This document shows, one piece after another, positions 35,302-44,400 of a DNA stretch of 64,000 nt. Position numbers and translations under genes: made by a program. The first letter of the stretch is position 1; each line of letters starts with the position of its first letter. Under the pieces are notes generated by a model. The model worked only from the letters and a program-made list of their open reading frames with translations, did no database searches and had not been told where the DNA came from. The DNA comes from Nostocoides sp. F2B08 (GTDB taxonomy: Bacteria; Actinomycetota; Actinomycetes; Actinomycetales; Dermatophilaceae), in contig NZ_WESE01000002.1 of the NCBI RefSeq assembly GCF_009184895.1, positions 682,001 to 746,000 on the forward strand, in the 5' to 3' direction.

Positions 35302-36105
35302 TCAGCCCGCGGTCTCGACGTGCGGTCGGCTCTGCCACATCGCCCAGTCCGCGCTGACCTCCCCGGCCGCGCGCTGCAGGAGCGGCAGGTGCTCCTCGAG
35401 TAGTCGCTCGAGGGGCGTCTCGGCGGCGTGCACGGTCACGTTCATCGCCGCACGCGTCGCGCCGGTCGCGTCGCGCACCGGCACGGCCACCGAGCGCACC
35501 CCCGCGGCCAGCTCCTCGTCGGCGAGGGCCCAGCCCCGGGCCCGCACCTGGGTGAGCTCGTCCGCGAGCTCGTCCGGCGCATACTGCCGGCGCGGAGTGA
35601 CGCCCGACCGGCTCGGCTGGGCGAGCGCCGTCTCGAGGTCCTCGCGGGAGAGCGCGGCGAGCAGGACCTTGCCCTGAGAGGTCGGAGGCGCCGGGAAGAG
35701 GGTGCCGACGTCGACGCGCAGGGCGATGATCTTCGGCACCGAGACGCGCGCGACATAGACGATGTCCGAGCCCGACAGCTGAGCCATCGAGGAGGACTCG
35801 CCGGTGCGGGAGACGAGCCACTCCATCCGCGGCCGGGCCATCTCCCACAGGCCGAGGGAGGAGACGTACGCGGTGCCGAGGGTCATCACCCTCGGTGTGA
35901 GCTCGAACGCCCCGTCTCGCTGCCGGACATAGCCGAGCTCCTCGAGCGTGAGCAGCAGCCGTCGCGCGGTCGGCCGCGCGAGCCCGGTCGACTGCGCGAC
36001 GTCGCTGAGACTCTGCCTCGGCCGGGCAGGGCCGAAGCTCGCGATGACGTCCAGCCCGCGGGCCAGCGCCTCGACGAAGTCCGGCGACTCTCCTCGCCCG
36101 GCCAT
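35302..36105 (-). CDS. IclR-family regulator (PcaR/PobR-like)
   Basis: 267 residues. Winged helix at about 10-70 (QSLSDVAQSTGLARPTARRL) and a GAF-like effector domain. The wing and segment VAVPVRDATGATRAAMNVT are typical of aromatic-catabolism regulators such as PcaR/PcaU. A strong ribosome site, GGAGG, precedes the start. It lies 87 bp downstream of, and co-directional with, the amidohydrolase gene, and probably controls the divergent catabolic region at 37687-37941. Confidence 0.9.
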   Translation of the reverse strand: MAGRGESPDFVEALARGLDVIASFGPARPRQSLSDVAQSTGLARPTARRLLLTLEELGYVRQRDGAFELTPRVMTLGTAYVSSLGLWEMARPRMEWLVSRTGESSSMAQLSGSDIVYVARVSVPKIIALRVDVGTLFPAPPTSQGKVLLAALSREDLETALAQPSRSGVTPRRQYAPDELADELTQVRARGWALADEELAAGVRSVAVPVRDATGATRAAMNVTVHAAETPLERLLEEHLPLLQRAAGEVSADWAMWQSRPHVETAG

Positions 36106-36192
36106 GGCCCCTCCTTCGTCTCGTGCGTGACCCGGTCGGGCGCGCGTCCACTATGCCTGCTGTCGGGTGCTCCCTCGACTCGGGGCCGACCG

Positions 36193-37686
36193 CTACGACT
36201 CCGAGTCGCCCATCTCGCCGGCGCCCGGCTCGCCGAACACGCTGCCGCGGGCGAGCGTGGTGTCGGTGCGGAACTCGGTGTACTGGTACGGGTTGTCGTA
36301 GATCTTGTCGTGGCCCTCGGGCATCGCCGGGGACATGCCCGCGTTCCAGGCCTCCTCACCCATCGTCTCCTGCAGGTATGCGACGGTCGCCTCGACCTTC
36401 GCCCGCACCCCGGCGAGGTCCGCGCCGACGAGCCTGTGCTCGTGCTTGACGACCGCTCCGTCGACGACGACGGTGTGGACGTCACCGCGCTGGGCCTGGA
36501 ACGCGACGTGGCCGTAGGGGTTGAGCATCGGGAAGGACACCGGGGAGTGGTCGTTCTTGATGAGGACGACGTCGGCCTTCGCGCCCGGGGTGAGCCGGCC
36601 GAGGTCGCCGTAGCCGAGAGCGTCGGCGCCGCCGCGGGTCGCCCACTCGACGACCTGCTCGGCGCGCAGGTGGCAGTTCGTGATCGTGTCGCCCTTGGCG
36701 TGCGCCTCGAGGTGCTCGCGCGAGCGGTCGGCGCCGAGGGTGGTCCGCATCGCGGAGAACAGGTCGCCGCTCCACCAGACGCTCGTGTCCATCGACAGCG
36801 ACACCGGGATCCCGTGCTTGCGCAGCTGCCAGGTGGGAGGGTAGCCCTGCCCGGCGCTCTGCTCGGACTCGGTCGAGACGGACGCCGAGCCGCCCGTGGC
36901 CGCGATCCGCTGGTAGCTGTCGGTGGAGAGCGTCGCGGCGTGGACGTAGACGGTCCGCTCGTCCATGAAGCCGTTCTCGTGCATGAGCCGGATGCCGTCG
37001 TCGTTGGTGGCACCCCAGACGCCGGCGTGCGTCGTGACGGGCAGGCCGAGGTCGCGGGCCGCCTCGAAGGCCGCCTTCTCCGGGAAGGACGGGTCGCCGG
37101 TCACGTCGAAGGCGAGCTGCCAGCCGTGGAGGTCGCCGCGCCGACGGTCGAAGAAGGACTTCAGCGCGGGGTCGGCCGTCCACTCCCAGGGGCCGGCCTG
37201 GATGTTGCCGTAGGCGAGGACGAAACGTCCGGGCACGGCGGCGAGTGCGTCGACCGCCGCGTCGGCATGGTCGACCGTCTGCAGACCGTGGGACCAGTCG
37301 ACGGTCGTCGTCACGCCCGCCTCGAGTGCCTCCCAGGCGGCGAGCAGGTTGCCGGCGTGGATGTCCTGGGGACGGAAGTGCTTGCCGTTCTCGAGGTAGT
37401 ACCAGACGAAGTACTGGGTCAGGGTCCAGTCCGCGCCGTATGCGCGCATCGCCGTCTGCCACATGTGCCGGTGGGTGTCGATCATGCCGGGCATGACGAT
37501 CCCGCCGCTGCTGTCGATCACCTGGGCGTCGTCGGGCGCACTGAGGCCGTGGCCGACGGCCTCGATCCGGTCACCGACGACGAGAACGTCGGCGTCCGTG
37601 AGGACGGAGTGCCCGTCGTCCATCGTCAGGACGGTCCCGCCCTGGAACAGCACGGGGCGGCGGCGGTCGGTGTCGGTGGTCATCAT
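36193..37686 (-). CDS. Amidohydrolase-superfamily metal-dependent deaminase/hydrolase
   Basis: 497 residues. Composite beta-sandwich with a TIM barrel. The HxH metal motif is MIDTHRHMWQT (about residues 70-80); further ligands are seen in TTHAGVWG, YVHAATLS and SMDTSVWW (Asp). It is closest in pattern to the ATZ/TRZ and cytosine/guanine-deaminase-like branch that removes amino or chloro groups from N-heterocycles; substrate unknown. The MM start at 37686 has GGAGAGG 6 nt upstream. Divergent from the ring-cleavage operon, so it may prepare a ring substrate for it. Confidence 0.88.
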   Translation of the reverse strand: MMTTDTDRRRPVLFQGGTVLTMDDGHSVLTDADVLVVGDRIEAVGHGLSAPDDAQVIDSSGGIVMPGMIDTHRHMWQTAMRAYGADWTLTQYFVWYYLENGKHFRPQDIHAGNLLAAWEALEAGVTTTVDWSHGLQTVDHADAAVDALAAVPGRFVLAYGNIQAGPWEWTADPALKSFFDRRRGDLHGWQLAFDVTGDPSFPEKAAFEAARDLGLPVTTHAGVWGATNDDGIRLMHENGFMDERTVYVHAATLSTDSYQRIAATGGSASVSTESEQSAGQGYPPTWQLRKHGIPVSLSMDTSVWWSGDLFSAMRTTLGADRSREHLEAHAKGDTITNCHLRAEQVVEWATRGGADALGYGDLGRLTPGAKADVVLIKNDHSPVSFPMLNPYGHVAFQAQRGDVHTVVVDGAVVKHEHRLVGADLAGVRAKVEATVAYLQETMGEEAWNAGMSPAMPEGHDKIYDNPYQYTEFRTDTTLARGSVFGEPGAGEMGDSES

Positions 37687-37836
37687 TTGATCCTCTCCAT
37701 GGCAGGGACTCACGGGGCGTCAGTCGCGCAACTGACGGACCTATGTACGCATCGCGGACACTTGCTCACTATCCACCGCGTGCAGGGGTGCGTCAAGGGG
37801 TCGGTCTCCCGCGCATACAGGGTGAAAACGGTGCTC

Positions 37837-37842
37837 TTGACA
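37837..37842 (+). promoter_or_regulatory. Candidate -35 box of the ring-cleavage operon
   Basis: TTGACA in the divergent region, about 100 bp before the CoA-transferase start. No convincing -10 is visible; GAGACT lies about 18 bp downstream. Confidence 0.25.
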
Positions 37843-37879
37843 GTGCGGAACGCGCGGGGCGAGACTGCCTGACGAAACG

Positions 37880-37895
37880 GCGGACATCTGTCCGC
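37880..37895. promoter_or_regulatory. GCGGACA palindrome, candidate IclR operator
   Basis: GCGGACA-TC-TGTCCGC, perfect 7-bp arms, 47 bp before the CoA-transferase start. A further single half-site GCGGACA lies at 37754-37760, near the amidohydrolase start, so both divergent units carry the motif. Confidence 0.5.
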
Positions 37896-37941
37896 TAGAT
37901 CGCGATCAGGACACCCCCGATCCGTGACCAGGAGGCAGACA

Positions 37942-39159
37942 GTGACCAACACAGGGCCACTCGCCGGCATCGTCGTGGCGGACTTCTCGCGCATCCTCGC
38001 CGGTCCGTACGCGACCATGCTGCTCGCCGACCTCGGCGCCGAGGTCATCAAGGTCGAGTCGCCCGGCGGTGACGACACCCGCACGTGGATGCCGCCGGTG
38101 CGCGAGGGTATCTCGACCTACTACCTCGCCGTGAACCGCAACAAGCGGTCCATCGCGCTCGACCTCAAGGACGAGGGGGACCGGGCTCTGGCCCAGGAGC
38201 TGGCGCGTCGCGCCGACGTGTTCATCGAGAACTTCAAGCCCGGCGGTCTGGACCGCTTCGGCCTCGGCTACGACGCGGTGTCCGCCGACAACCCAGGGAT
38301 CATCTACGCGTCGATCAGTGGCTTCGGCAGCGGCGAGAAGGGCCGTGAGCTGCCCGGCTACGACCTCATGGTCCAGGCCATCTCCGGACTGATGAGTCTC
38401 ACCGGCTCCCCCGACGGGCCGCCGTTCCGTGCCGGCATCTCTGTCTTCGACGTCATCACCGGCCTGCACGCGACGATCGGCGTCCTCGCCGCGCTGCATG
38501 CGCGCGAGGCGACCGGCGAGGGCCAGCACGTCGAAGTCAACCTGCTCTCCTCGGCCCTCTCGGGACTGGTCAACCAGTCCAGCGCCTACGTCGCGGGCGG
38601 CACCGTCCCCCACCGCATGGGCAACAGCCACCCCAGCCTGTTCCCCTACGAGCCGCTGCCGTGCCAGGACCGCGACCTCATCGTCACCGCCGGCAACTCC
38701 GGGCAGTTCCGCAAGCTCGTCGACGTCCTTGGCATCCCCGAGGTGGCCGACGACCCGCGGTTCGCGCGCAACGAGGACCGCACCGCCAACCGGGAGGAGC
38801 TGCGGCCGCTGCTCGTCGAGCGACTGCAGACCCGCACCGCCGACGAATGGTTCGGCGAGCTGACCCGCGCGGGGGTGCCCTGCGCGCCGATCAACTCGGT
38901 CGAGGGTGGGGTGCGGTTCGCGGAGGAGATCGGGCTCGACCCGGTTGTCGAGATCGGCCCGACGGGCCAGACGATCCCGTCGGTGCGCAACCCGATCCGG
39001 TTCTCCCAGAACGCCGCCCGCTACGACCTGCCACCGCCGTCCCTCGACCAGCACGGAGACGCGCTGCGCCTGTGGCTCTCCGACCCCTCCCTCGAGACGA
39101 TGCCGCCATCGGACACGGAGGACCTCGCGACCGACGACGATCCCCAGGACCCCAGATGA
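37942..39159 (+). CDS. Class III CoA-transferase (CaiB/BaiF family)
   Basis: Transfers CoA between organic acids through an aspartyl-CoA mixed anhydride. 405 residues. Family landmarks: LAGPYATMLLADLGAEVIKVE, NRNKRSIALDLK, and the catalytic Asp in GYDLMVQAISG (about residue 140). The GTG start at 37942 has AGGAGG 7 nt upstream. The stop overlaps the next gene as ATGA, so CoA activation is coupled to the citryl-CoA-lyase-like step. Confidence 0.93.
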   Translation: MTNTGPLAGIVVADFSRILAGPYATMLLADLGAEVIKVESPGGDDTRTWMPPVREGISTYYLAVNRNKRSIALDLKDEGDRALAQELARRADVFIENFKPGGLDRFGLGYDAVSADNPGIIYASISGFGSGEKGRELPGYDLMVQAISGLMSLTGSPDGPPFRAGISVFDVITGLHATIGVLAALHAREATGEGQHVEVNLLSSALSGLVNQSSAYVAGGTVPHRMGNSHPSLFPYEPLPCQDRDLIVTAGNSGQFRKLVDVLGIPEVADDPRFARNEDRTANREELRPLLVERLQTRTADEWFGELTRAGVPCAPINSVEGGVRFAEEIGLDPVVEIGPTGQTIPSVRNPIRFSQNAARYDLPPPSLDQHGDALRLWLSDPSLETMPPSDTEDLATDDDPQDPR

Positions 39160-39938
39160 CGACCTTCCCCACCTCGCTCGGCACCTCGACGCCCGAGGAG
39201 ATCCGCCTGCTCGGGCAGAACCTCACGGAGGACCTCATCGGCAAGGTCGGCTTCGGCGAGCTCGCCTTCTGGCTCGTGACATTGCGCCGGCCGACGCCCG
39301 AGGAGACCCGGCTCTTCGAGGGCGTTCTCGTCGCCCTCGCCGACCACGGCTTCACCCCGACGGCGATCGCGGCGCGGCTGACCTATCTCTCGGCCCCCGA
39401 CTCGCTTCAGGGCGCGCTTGCCGCGGGCCTGCTCGGCGGCGGCTCGCGTTTCCTCGGCGTCACCGAGGACTGCGGGAAGTGGCTCGACGAGGTCATCGGA
39501 GGGCTCGAGGAGCAGCCGCAGGACGACGCCGGGTGGGACGCGGTGGCCGAAGCCGCTGTCCGCGCCACCCGGGAGGCCGGCCGCTACGTGCCCGGACTCG
39601 GGCACCCCGTCCACAAGGAGGAGGACCCGCGCACCCCGGTCCTCATCGCCCTCGCCGAGGAGGTCGGTCTGCGCGGGCCGCACCTGCGGCTGTTCGAGGC
39701 GGTCGGCCGGGTGCACCCCGGCATCCTCGGCCGGACCCTCCCGCTCAACGGCGCAGGGGTATGCGGTGCCGCCCTCGCCGACCTCGGCCTCCCGGTCGAC
39801 CTGCTCAGGGGGTTCGCCCTCCTGGCGCGCGCCGCCGGACTGCTCGGCCACATCGCCGAGGAGCGTCGTCGCCCGATCGGCATGGACGTGTACCTGACGG
39901 TCGACCGGGCCGCCGCATACGTCGACCCGACCGACTGA
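39156..39938 (+). CDS. Citryl-CoA lyase / citrate-synthase-fold protein
   Basis: 260 residues, shorter than citrate synthase (about 380-430) and similar in length to citryl-CoA lyase-type proteins. The citrate-synthase signature GLGHPVHKEEDPRTP (about 148-162) supplies the His and Asp. A C-terminal helix-rich part contains NGAGVCGAALADLGLP. By family it cleaves a CoA ester of a hydroxy-tricarboxylate into a keto acid and acyl-CoA. Coupled with the CoA-transferase upstream; the substrate in this pathway is inferred only. Confidence 0.88.
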   Translation: MTTFPTSLGTSTPEEIRLLGQNLTEDLIGKVGFGELAFWLVTLRRPTPEETRLFEGVLVALADHGFTPTAIAARLTYLSAPDSLQGALAAGLLGGGSRFLGVTEDCGKWLDEVIGGLEEQPQDDAGWDAVAEAAVRATREAGRYVPGLGHPVHKEEDPRTPVLIALAEEVGLRGPHLRLFEAVGRVHPGILGRTLPLNGAGVCGAALADLGLPVDLLRGFALLARAAGLLGHIAEERRRPIGMDVYLTVDRAAAYVDPTD

Positions 39939-39977
39939 AGCACATCGTCACCAACAGCACGAGACACAGGAGTCCTC

Positions 39978-40871
39978 ATGGCCGAGGTCGTCGCCGTCAT
40001 CGCCTCGACGCACCACCCGTTCTACTACCGGGCGAGCACCTCGACCGGTGACGACCGCCCGCCCTTCGCCGACGAGTGGGTCGCCAAGATCGAGCGCTTC
40101 CGGGAGACCCTGACTCGCGCCAAACCGGACGTCCTCGTCATGGTCGGCAGCGACCACTTCCACCAGCTCTGGCTGGACAACATGCCGCAGTTCCTCGTCG
40201 GCAAGGCGCCGTTCTACGACGCCAACTGGTACAACGAGGAGCGCGAGTTCGGGCTCCCGCGGTTCCGGCTCGAGGGGCACGAGGAGCTCTCGTCGCACAT
40301 CCTGCGTGGGGGGCTCGACTCCGGGTTCGACCTGGCTTTCAGCAACGAGCTGCGGATCGACCACTCGATCACGTGCCCGATCATCACGCTGCGGCCCGAG
40401 GCCGACCTGCCGATCGTGCCGATCTACACGAACATCTTCGCTCCACCTCTGCCGCAGCCGTCCCGCTTCGTCGAGCTCGGCCGCCAGATCCGTCGGCTCG
40501 TGGAGTCCTGGCCTGGCAATGAGCGGGTCGCCATCATCGGCACCGGGCACCTCTCGCTCGAGCTCGGCGGTCCGCGCCAGTTCGGCCCACACGGGCCGGA
40601 CCCGGAGTTCGACCGCAAGGCCGTCGAGTGGATCGCGAGCGGTGACATCGAGGGCTGCCTCGCCGAGGTGACCCTCGACAGCCTGCACGCTCCCGGCAAC
40701 GCGACCCACGGGTTCATGGACTTCATGCTCATGATGGGGGCCGCCGGTGACGGGGTGCGGGCCGACCACGTCGACTCGCTCGACCTGTTCCACACGATGG
40801 AGGCGTACTTCACCTGGTATCCGAAGGCCACTGCCGACGGAACGCACGGAGCCGGGAGGGCCGACGCATGA
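39978..40871 (+). CDS. Class III extradiol ring-cleavage dioxygenase, beta (LigB-like) subunit
   Basis: Fe(II)-dependent catalytic subunit that opens catecholic rings adjacent to the hydroxyls. 297 residues. Iron ligands are likely in STHHPFYY (His) and the following His in MVGSDHFHQLW, with the Glu in FSNELRIDHS; GTGHLSLELG is the conserved catalytic histidine region. It resembles protocatechuate 4,5- or gallate-type enzymes. It precedes its alpha subunit, the reverse of the ligA-ligB order in Sphingobium. ATGA overlap with the next gene. Confidence 0.93.
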   Translation: MAEVVAVIASTHHPFYYRASTSTGDDRPPFADEWVAKIERFRETLTRAKPDVLVMVGSDHFHQLWLDNMPQFLVGKAPFYDANWYNEEREFGLPRFRLEGHEELSSHILRGGLDSGFDLAFSNELRIDHSITCPIITLRPEADLPIVPIYTNIFAPPLPQPSRFVELGRQIRRLVESWPGNERVAIIGTGHLSLELGGPRQFGPHGPDPEFDRKAVEWIASGDIEGCLAEVTLDSLHAPGNATHGFMDFMLMMGAAGDGVRADHVDSLDLFHTMEAYFTWYPKATADGTHGAGRADA

Positions 40872-41230
40872 GCAAGTACCTGCTGAACAAGTTCCTCTTC
40901 ACGGTTGACCGCGACCCCGAGCTGGTCGAGCGCTACCGCGAGGACCCCGCTGATCTCGTGACGTGGTGGGAGGAGAACGAGGCGAACCGGATCCTGAACT
41001 GCATCGCCGACGAGCGCAGCACGTGGCTGGCCTTCACCGACGAAGAGCGGGCTGCTCTCACCGCTCACGACCACGTCGCGCTGTTCCGGATGGGGGCCCA
41101 CCCGTTCCTCACCCTGACGCTCTTCATCGCGATGTTCGAGCGTGACAACACTGAGCCGCTGCAGTACCAGAAGGCCTACGGCGCAGCGCTCGCCGAGTTC
41201 TCGCTGCCGTATCCCGACATCGCGACCTGA
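40868..41230 (+). CDS. Extradiol dioxygenase alpha (LigA-like) subunit
   Basis: Small helical subunit that caps the LigB active site. 120 residues. Conserved segments LLNKFLFTVDRDPELVERY and RMGAHPFLTLTLFIAMFE are characteristic of LigA domains. Translationally coupled to the beta subunit. The genes for the usual downstream protocatechuate 4,5-steps (dehydrogenase, lactonase, hydratase, aldolase) are absent from the window. Confidence 0.92.
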   Translation: MSKYLLNKFLFTVDRDPELVERYREDPADLVTWWEENEANRILNCIADERSTWLAFTDEERAALTAHDHVALFRMGAHPFLTLTLFIAMFERDNTEPLQYQKAYGAALAEFSLPYPDIAT

Positions 41231-41255
41231 CCCGTCGCCCTGCCGGTCCCCGATC

Positions 41256-41299
41256 GGCGCGCCGAGCGCGTGACCCCCTGCATCCGCGCTCGGCGCGCC
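41256..41299. terminator. 15-bp-stem hairpin after the LigA-like gene
   Basis: GGCGCGCCGAGCGCG (41256-41270) pairs with CGCGCTCGGCGCGCC (41285-41299) around a 14-nt loop, 26 bp beyond the stop. Probable operon terminator. The core GCCGAGCGCG / CGCGCTCGGC recurs at 45698-45740. Confidence 0.65.
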
Positions 41300-41330
41300 T
41301 TCCACTCACCGAAAAGGTCGCTGTCACCCC

Positions 41331-41358
41331 TTGACAGGACGAAGGTCGTCACAGGATT
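41331..41358 (+). promoter_or_regulatory. Promoter of the GH16 gene
   Basis: -35 TTGACA (41331-41336) and -10-like AGGATT (41353-41358), spacer 16, about 60-90 bp before the GTG start and immediately before the palindromic operator. Confidence 0.5.
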
Positions 41359-41362
41359 CTGG

Positions 41363-41374
41363 GAGAGCGCTCTC
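41363..41374. promoter_or_regulatory. LacI-family operator before the GH16 gene
   Basis: GAGAGCGCTCTC, a perfect 12-bp palindrome within TGGGAGAGCGCTCTCTC. It resembles the GAGCGCTC-centred boxes of actinobacterial LacI-family regulators of beta-glucan and cellobiose genes (CebR/BglR type). It overlaps the expected transcription start. No LacI-family gene is present in the window, so the regulator would be encoded elsewhere. Confidence 0.65.
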
Positions 41375-41420
41375 TCTCATCAGGTGCCGCTTGGCATCGC
41401 GGACTTCTCGAGGAACCACT

Positions 41421-44400
41421 GTGCACCGTCGCACCCGCAGGCAACTGTCCACTGCGCTTTCCGCAGCGCTCGTCGCCGGGCTGGCGGTGATCGCTCCGAC
41501 GAGTTCCTCTGCCGTGGGGTTGGAGGTGGTCTTCGACGATATGGAGCACGGCGCCCCCTTGGCCAACGGGTGGACCAGCTTCAATGGTGCGGTCGGCGGT
41601 GGGGGAATCAACGCGAACAACGCCGATCTTCCGCCCGTCGACGGTGGGTCGTTCGCACTGGAGACAGGCTGGGGCTCGGGCGGGACGCCTGGTTTCTACG
41701 GCGGGTTCGGTCGGGAGTTGCCCACCGACACGACGGGCACCGACCACTTCAGCTTCTGGATCAACCCCAATGCTGGGCAGAGCTACACGCTCGAGATCAA
41801 CCTCCAGGAGGACGGTGCTCAACCCGACGGCGCCGATGAGTTCCAGTTCGACTGCGTCGTGTCGGATGCCGGTCCATGCGCGGTCAGCGGGGGCGGCTGG
41901 CAGCTGGTCTCCATCCCGCTCGCCGACTTCGTCGACGACAACTCGTTCCTCACCGGCGGCGACGGAGTGTTGGGGAGCCAACTCGCCGGCGTCGTCATAG
42001 CCGTCATCGGGACCGGATCCGATGTCAACTTCCGGACCGACTACTGGGCCTTCAGCGAGGGTCCCCGCACCTACGCCCCTGGCGGCGTCATCGACGACTT
42101 CGAGAGCGGAGTCGCGCCCAACGAACCCTGCCCACCGTCGGTCCCGCCGCTCGGCTTCTGCACGTTCAGCGGCGCAGGGAGCTCGGTCACCCTGGCCACG
42201 ACCGACGCGCCGCCCGCCCCGGTCCCTGGGTCATCCGATCCCAACAACGTCCTCCGGATGGACGTGAGCTCCACCTCGTTCGCCGGCTTCATCCACGGTT
42301 TCACCGATCCCCAGGACTGGTCCCGGAACGAAGGCATCTCGCTGTGGATGTTCGGCCAGAACAGCGGAAGTCAACTCTTCATCGACATCCTCGACAACCG
42401 CAACCCCGACTCGACGACGGACGATGCCGAGCGGTTCACCGTGGCATTCGTCGACGACTTCAGCGGGTGGCAGCTGCTCGAGTTCCCCTTCGCCGACTTC
42501 GTTCGCAAGGAGATCGGCAACGGCGCCCCCAACGACGGCCTCGGCCTGTTCGAGATGCACGGTTACGCCCTCGGCGCGCTCGGCACGGGCGGAGCCCGGA
42601 CGTACTACGTCGACGACGTCTCCGTGTACGGCGTGGCCCAGCCCCCCGCGCCGGCCGTCAACTTCGCCCGGCAGAACACCTTCATCGAGGAGGGCACGAC
42701 CGGTCAGGTCGAGGTCAGGCTGAACCGCCCGCTCGGCCCGGACGACCCGGAGCAGGTGAGCATCGACTACGCGACCGAGCGCTCGAACGCGACTCCGGGC
42801 GAAGACTTCACGCCGACGTCCGGGACGCTGACCTTCGAGAGAGGCGGTCCCTCGACCCTGAGCTTCCCCGTCGAGACCTTCGACAACACCAAGTTCACGG
42901 GCGACAAGCAGATCGTCATCCGACTGACCAACCCGGTCGACGTGGAACGGGGAGCCCTGTTCCAGGGCTCGGTCCTCATCGACGACAACGACGACTTCGA
43001 CCCGAAGCTGCTCGACGACTTCGAGCAGGGCGCCTACCTCTGGTCCGCCGACGACGAGGTCACCCTCAGCACCCAGGACGTCTCGAGTGACGACGCCATG
43101 GCCCGCCCGGACCAGGATCCGGTCGAGGCGGTCCTCCAGGTCGACACCCCCGTCGTCGCCGACATCGAGGTGTTGGGGAACCTCTGCAACAAGGGCAACG
43201 GGGTCGTCCCCGTGCACCTGCTCAGCACCACGGTCTTCGACGCGACAGCCGTGGACCACACGACCGTGCGGTTCGGCAAGGCGGCCGAGACCCACACGAG
43301 TGGCCGGAACAAGACTCCCACCCGACACGTCGCCGACGTCAACCGGGACGGCCTGAAGGACCTGGTGTTCCACTTCCGGGCCAGGGAGACCGGCTACGAC
43401 TGCACCTCGACCGACCTCGCCCTCACCGGCGAGATGCAGGACGGCACTCCGATCATCGCGGGGGGCGAGCCGGTCGCCTTCGGTCGGGACTTCCCGATCG
43501 CCCAGGACTGGACCGGGGACGCCGGTCTCAGCTTCTGGTACTACGGGACCGGCTCCGGCGACGACGTCACCGTGACGCTCAAGGAGAACCGTGCCCCGGA
43601 CCCCGGCCCCGATGGGTGGGAGCTGGCCTGGGCCGACGAGTTCGACGAGCCGGCGGGCACCCCGCCGAACCCGGCGAACTGGGCCTACGAGCTCGGCGAC
43701 ACCACCCCCGACGGCAAGAACGGCTGGGGCAACGAGGAGCTCCAGTACTACACGGACGACCCCGACAACGCCTCAACCGACGGCGACGGCAACCTCGTCA
43801 TCACCCTCGACGAGGCGGACGGCTCCCAGGAGTGCTACTACGGCGCCTGCGAGTTCGAGTCGGCACGGCTCATCACGCAGAACAAGGCGGAGTTCGCCTA
43901 CGGGCGCATCGAGTCGCGGCTCAAGGTGCCCACCGGGGGCGACGGTCTCTGGCCGGCCTTCTGGAGCCTCGGCACCGACATCACCTACAACCCGTGGCCG
44001 GGCGCCGGCGAGATCGACTTCATGGAGTACGTCAGCCGCGAGCCGAACGAGATCTTCGGCACGATCCACGGCCCGGGCTACGCCGGCGGCGAGAGCTTCG
44101 GCGGGATCCAGGAGTTCGAGGAGCGCGTGGACAGCCAGTACCGCACGTTCACCGTGGAGTGGCAGCCGAACCTCATCGTCTGGTACGTCGACGGTATCGA
44201 GTACCACCGCGCCGTTCCGAGCGATGTGGCTCCGAACCCGTGGGTCTTCGAGAAGCCGTTCTTCCTGCTGCTGAACTTCGCGATCGGCGGCAACTTCGGT
44301 GGTGCGATCGACCCGGACAACGCCTACCCGCAGGAGTACCTCGTCGACTACGTGCGGGTGTACCAGGGCCCGGACACCGCCGAGCGGTGGGAGACGTCGT

